A DNA stretch of 64,000 nucleotides from Isoetes taiwanensis (lineage: Eukaryota > Streptophyta > Lycopodiopsida > Isoetales > Isoetaceae). Positions 59,764-64,000 of this stretch are shown here, in pieces. The DNA is taken from assembly GCA_021234155.1 (NCBI GenBank), contig JAJEKV010000100.1:3510116-3574115 (forward strand). The letters run 5' to 3'. The number at the start of each line of letters is the position of its first letter. Within the stretch, counting starts at the first letter, position 1. A model generated the notes under the pieces. That model ran no database searches and was not told the origin of the DNA. It worked only from the letters and a program-made list of their open reading frames with translations. The position numbers were made by a program, and so were the translations under genes.

Positions 59764-62700
59764 TTTGTGGCCTATTAAAAAGCAATCATCCGCTTTATAA
59801 GGTGCTTGAGTAAGTGTTGCCCACAACATTCCTGTTTCTTTTTATTTAGTCAATAATTTTTTCTTTATTGCTCGGTTAAGTCACAAAATGTTGAACTTCA
59901 GTTGCTTTATTGTTCATGGTTAGCAAAGTTTATGCTTCACTTAGGGAGGCTAATGTGAGAGAAAGAAATAGAGAAATATGTTTCAACTCTATAGAAGAAT
60001 GAAACCAAGAACATATAAATTTGAGATCTGCAAGGAGGACGATAGCCTTCAAGACACTAACATAATCCTTTTAATAAAAACATCTTAAAAAATAAAACTG
60101 AAATTTCTAGGAAGATGATACCATCGCCATCTTAGCTGCTCTAAGGAATGCTCTGATGTCAGCGTTTATCGTTATGGTGTCCTTTTGAAAAGAAAGTTGT
60201 GCTTCAGTTTTGCTGCCCATCTTATTTTCTTAGAGATCGCTAGTGTGACTCCTTTAACCCCACGAAGTTTCCTTCTCTTTGGAGAGCTGTCCATCCCTGC
60301 AGTTTGTAGTTACTCTTGTATCGGGATGAAAAAGTGAAGAAATTTTTGTTTGCTTTAGTTCTCTTGGGGTGATGCTGTTTCTATCTTCGAGGACGCTCCT
60401 TCATTTCTGAAGAGCTCATGAACAAATGAAGATACACATTTCTGATCAGAGTAAGCTGCCATAGCGATGTTGAGTGTCTGAAAAGGCAGTGAAAGAAAAG
60501 ATGCAGAGAACAAAGAAGAATCATTAGGTTGTATCCCAAATACTAGGAGGACCTAGAAAGATGGTCGACTTTCTATGAGAACAAAAGTAGATTGGTTAGG
60601 TTTACCAAATACAACGAGGACCTAGAAAGTTGGTCTAGAAACTCTCGATGCAAACAGGATTATTGTTTCTGCATTTCAAATGCCAAGGATTGAGGAAGGA
60701 CATGCTGGAAGCATTGGTTCTAATAATATGACCCGTGAAAATGTGCCGCAATTTTATGACAGAAATTGTGTTGGGCTATTTCATTAGCCAAATCTAGGCT
60801 CTGAAAGATCTCAAGCTGTTTGGACATGACTCTAATTACCCAGCGTTTGGCATGTACAGAGAAGTATCTATACAAGGCCATAGAAGTCAAAAGAACTTTT
60901 TTGATTTAATATTGCTATTCAAACTCCAGGAGTAGACTATCTGGGAGTAATCAATATCCATCAATTCAGACAGTTGATATGTCCGCTCAATATTGCTATA
61001 TTATTCTTGGGCTCATCAGCACCCTTTTCATTCCAAAATTACATGTTTATAGGGGACAGAGTAACCCTGTCCGATTATAACTGTAAGATTATTGATACTG
61101 TAACTAATTGCCTCAAGGTTAAATCTGGAAGATAGTGATTTAGCAATCAGGCCATTTCTCTTTTAGATATATGTTAAGATTGGGTTTGCATTGATTAGTT
61201 ACCCTAGGTTTCTCTTTGCCTCTCCACAAGGGCACTTCAAAAGTACCAACAATTTCAGGCATGAACATAATTGACTGGGAAGATACTTTTGGCATGAATG
61301 TGTGCTTTAGGTTCAGTCTTTAGTCATTTCAATCATGACTTTTATGGTTAAACTCGCATGTGATGTTCTTGTATATGCCAAACCTTTGTTGATATTTAGT
61401 TTTACAAAGGTTATCTTTTATTTCACTAATGATAGTGCCACATGCTTGTATAGGTTAAGCAATTGCACCTGTATCAGTTATTAATGCATTGTCGCAAAAG
61501 GCTAAGAGCAACCAGGAACGCAAGTACAACAAGAATAGCAGCAACAACAACAATAACAGCAACAATTCAGCAACAGTAGTAGCAATAGCAATGCCAGCAA
61601 GAAATAAGCAGCTGTCTGAACTAACAAGGTTCTAAAAAGGCATGATGCTGAACAAAGAAGATTCTAAGAAGGCATGACGGCAACGAAGGAGTTGTTTCTG
61701 TGATCAAATATGATTTTGTGAAGCACAAGGTATGCTGCGTCTGCTGTCCTCTTGGTAATTATATTTGGTTTAGAGGACCATCCCCATGACACATCCTTTA
61801 GATTGCTACTGCATATGGAAATTATGGCTATAAAATTCCTTTTCACGATACAAAGATGGAGCATTTTAATGGAGTTAAGCCTCAGCATTAGAAAGCTAAC
61901 TTTGCGCGAAATTACCATGTCGACCTAAATGTGCATAGAATATATGTAATGCAAAAACATATGCAATTATGTAGGCCATATGTAAGTGACAGCCCATACA
62001 GAAGGACCCTAGCATGACAGATTGCCTCCCCATTTATGGGGGATATTATTGTGGTCATTTATTGGTCTTCTTATTAGAGACTGGTTTTATCTACAAAATC
62101 ATCTCCCAAATCCGGAGGCCGAGGAGGAGGAGGAGGAGGAGGAGGAGGAGGCAACATTTGTTGTAGATTACAGCGTGTAAGTGCGCCATATGTTGTATCT
62201 GCTGTTATTTTGTGGTTATGAGTTGTTGCCTAGTACGCATCAATGTATATTGTTTCATCCTCTAGCTTTATGGGATCCATGTTTTCCTTTGGTATGTTCT
62301 CTAGTGTATGACCTGAGTTGCGTGTGGATGAACTCTACCTAGGTAACCCAACATATCTTATAATGGATCGAAACAAAGGATCTCAACACACAGTGAGCAC
62401 ACGAGGTTTGCAAAAGTCACAAGTAATTTGTTTCTGCTAGTAGAAAGCTAGAACAACTCATGGGGTTTGAATAGAAAAATGGGCACGTCCTAAGCCTGGG
62501 AATCAAAATTTCATAAGAACTTGTTATATTAAATTTCTTGACGCTTGAGGGGTAAACCCTTGTGACTTATATATTTCTAGACTTAGTGAGTTGCATACTT
62601 TCAAGATAGAATGCATCATCTCAATCTCATTCTCTATTTGTGAGTTGTGCAATCCCATAATTGGAGCTTGGTTTATTATTAGTCCCAATCTAGAAGCATT

Positions 62701-63026
62701 CCTTTATTGGTGGCACTCAACCTTTGCAAACTAGTAAGATGGAGAATGCGCAGAAGACATCGAAGATACCACTCCTTGATGGGGGCTATTTTTTCAAACT
62801 AGTAAGATGGGGAATGAGCCGAAGATACTGCTTCTTGATGAGGGCTAGTTTTGAATTCAAAGGGTGATTGCAATATGAAGAGTGTGGATCTATTCTACAT
62901 TCCATATATGAGTTGTGGTGCAAACTCTCCTTCGCACAAGGAAATCCCAAAAAAGAAATAATTAGAGGTAGTCGTGACAAATTTCTTGTAGGGCAATCTT
63001 TTATAATGGTTTCCACTCTAAGACTA
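59764..63026. other. Intergenic, no gene recognised
   Basis: Contains a CAA/CAG-type repeat (about 61523-61600, ACAACAACAATAACAGCAAC) and a (GAG)n run at about 62120-62150. No gene is supported by domain or splice structure. Confidence 0.4.
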
Positions 63027-63442
63027 TGCAATAAACTCATGGGAGACTGCTCAAGTAGCTCTTGGTGTGGTGTCTCCTTATACCACCATAAGAGAGGGAT
63101 GGATTTCCCATAAACATCCAGATGTTTTGACCAATTGGTTAGGTCGGGGTGGCTAAGGAACATTATATTTGGTATCAGAGCAAGGCTCAAGTTCGAGTCT
63201 CCATGGGGGCATGTATGACTTGGATACCTTAATGGTCTTGAATTGGTCTTGGACACTATGGATGTTGTGGTTTATGGTCTCGTGATGCTCGAGGATAAGT
63301 ATAGTTCTAGTGGGAGAGATTGTAACAGACCCATGGGAGACCGATCTTTGTGTGCTGTTTTTTGGTACCATCATAAGAGGGTGGAATTATTTCCCATAAG
63401 CATCTAGATGTTTTGGTCAGTTGGTTAGGTTGGAATGTTATA
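63027..63442 (+). mobile_element. TRIM element (terminal-repeat retrotransposon in miniature)
   Basis: A 416-bp non-coding LTR-type element. The first terminal repeat (63027 to about 63167) and the second (63321 to about 63442) match over CATGGGAGAC, CCATAAGAG, TTTCCCATAA, CATC-AGATGTTTTG and TTGGTTAGGT. TGGTATCAGAGC at 63170-63181 is the classical initiator-methionine tRNA primer-binding site. A purine tract AGTGGGAGAGAT lies directly before TGTAACAG at 63321. The internal part is about 150 bases. Possible target-site duplication: GACTA before and AACTA after (one mismatch). It would have depended on proteins from another element. The two repeats are visibly diverged, so it is old. Same family as 30083-31066. 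Confidence 0.75.
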
Positions 63443-64000
63443 AACTAGTCCAATTGACATCTAGCGGCGATATAATAATGGAATTTAAAGCATCTTTACA
63501 TGTGAAATGATCCAGCATTAATTTGCTACCCTCTTTCTACTCTTATCACCAAATCTTAGCTATTATTCAAAGAGCATATCACCAATGGTTGGTTATAAAA
63601 TCTTCAAAAGCCTCTCAACCATGAGTTTGCATCATCTCGAAAGATAGATACATAGATAGATAGTTGTCTAAAGGCATGCGTACCACTGAATGTCCCATTG
63701 CCTAAAATAATTGAGTACCTTGGAGTGAAACTTTGGTCCAGTGGCAACACATTATTTTAGATATAAATGAGTCTCAAGCTCTAGCCCATTAAGGTGCGTT
63801 ACTTTTAAGGTGCTTTATGGTGCATTACTTTTAAGGTGGTTGCGGGAAGGACTTAATAGGAAACATGTTTGTCTGGTTTGTGCATCTCAAACTAAACTAG
63901 TTGGTCTCCAGTGGACATTAGCATACTAATTCTGCTAATATGCTAAAGTTCTCATCATTCTCCTACATGCAACATCTTTGCTTCTATTACATGGTGGTTC
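63443..64000. other. Intergenic to window end, no gene recognised
   Basis: A short GATA-type run at about 63643-63662 and a tandem GGTGC-TTACTTTTAAGGTG repeat near 63792-63838. Nothing else seen. Confidence 0.4.

Noticed and set aside
62120-62150. Poly-glutamate coding segment
   Set aside because: A simple GAG microsatellite without a surrounding open frame.

Overview
This window is nuclear DNA from a land plant. It carries spliced genes with short GT-AG introns, a CofD/UPF0052-family gene of the plant MEE18 type, an ATP11-type mitochondrial assembly factor gene and an organelle-targeted release-factor gene. Around them lie typical plant repeats: a PIF/Harbinger transposase, several LINEs (one with a DUF4283-like ORF1), a Ty3-group LTR retrotransposon and TRIM-like elements. 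The trihelix gene and one LINE reverse-transcriptase type remind me of non-flowering plants, but that is a weak impression and I do not name a species.

Layout. 1-11 kb: LINE reverse-transcriptase fragment (minus), broken PIF/Harbinger transposase (plus), decayed trihelix gene (minus). 11.3-15.1 kb: a complete 13-exon CofD-like gene on the minus strand, whose reconstructed exons total 1,641 bases with an open frame. 16.5-20.4 kb: microsatellites, then about 2.8 kb of a 19-bp satellite. 20.4-30 kb: AT-rich DNA and two minus-strand LINE remnants. 30.1-31.1 kb: a TRIM-like element holding other repeats. 31.5-33.6 kb: a nearly perfect 1,062-bp tandem duplication, each copy with an intact reading frame for a small cysteine-rich, signal-peptide-like protein. 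33.7-42.4 kb: a broken Ty3-group element with two LTRs. 44.6-51.3 kb: a LINE of about 6.7 kb flanked by a perfect 16-bp target-site duplication. 52.6-54.4 kb: the 3' exons of an ATP11 gene. 57.5-59.8 kb: a complete seven-exon gene for a release-factor-like protein that keeps GGQ but lacks the codon-recognition region. 63.0-63.4 kb: a compact TRIM-like element.

The recognisable host genes (CofD-like, ATP11, release-factor-like) appear to be ordinary organelle or metabolic genes separated by repeats; they do not form a cluster with a shared function. The strongest candidates for something not described before are the GGQ protein without a codon-recognition domain, the tandem pair of cysteine-rich peptide genes, and the two-monomer satellite with mutually complementary cores. 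All homology calls are by eye from translated sequence; no database search was run.
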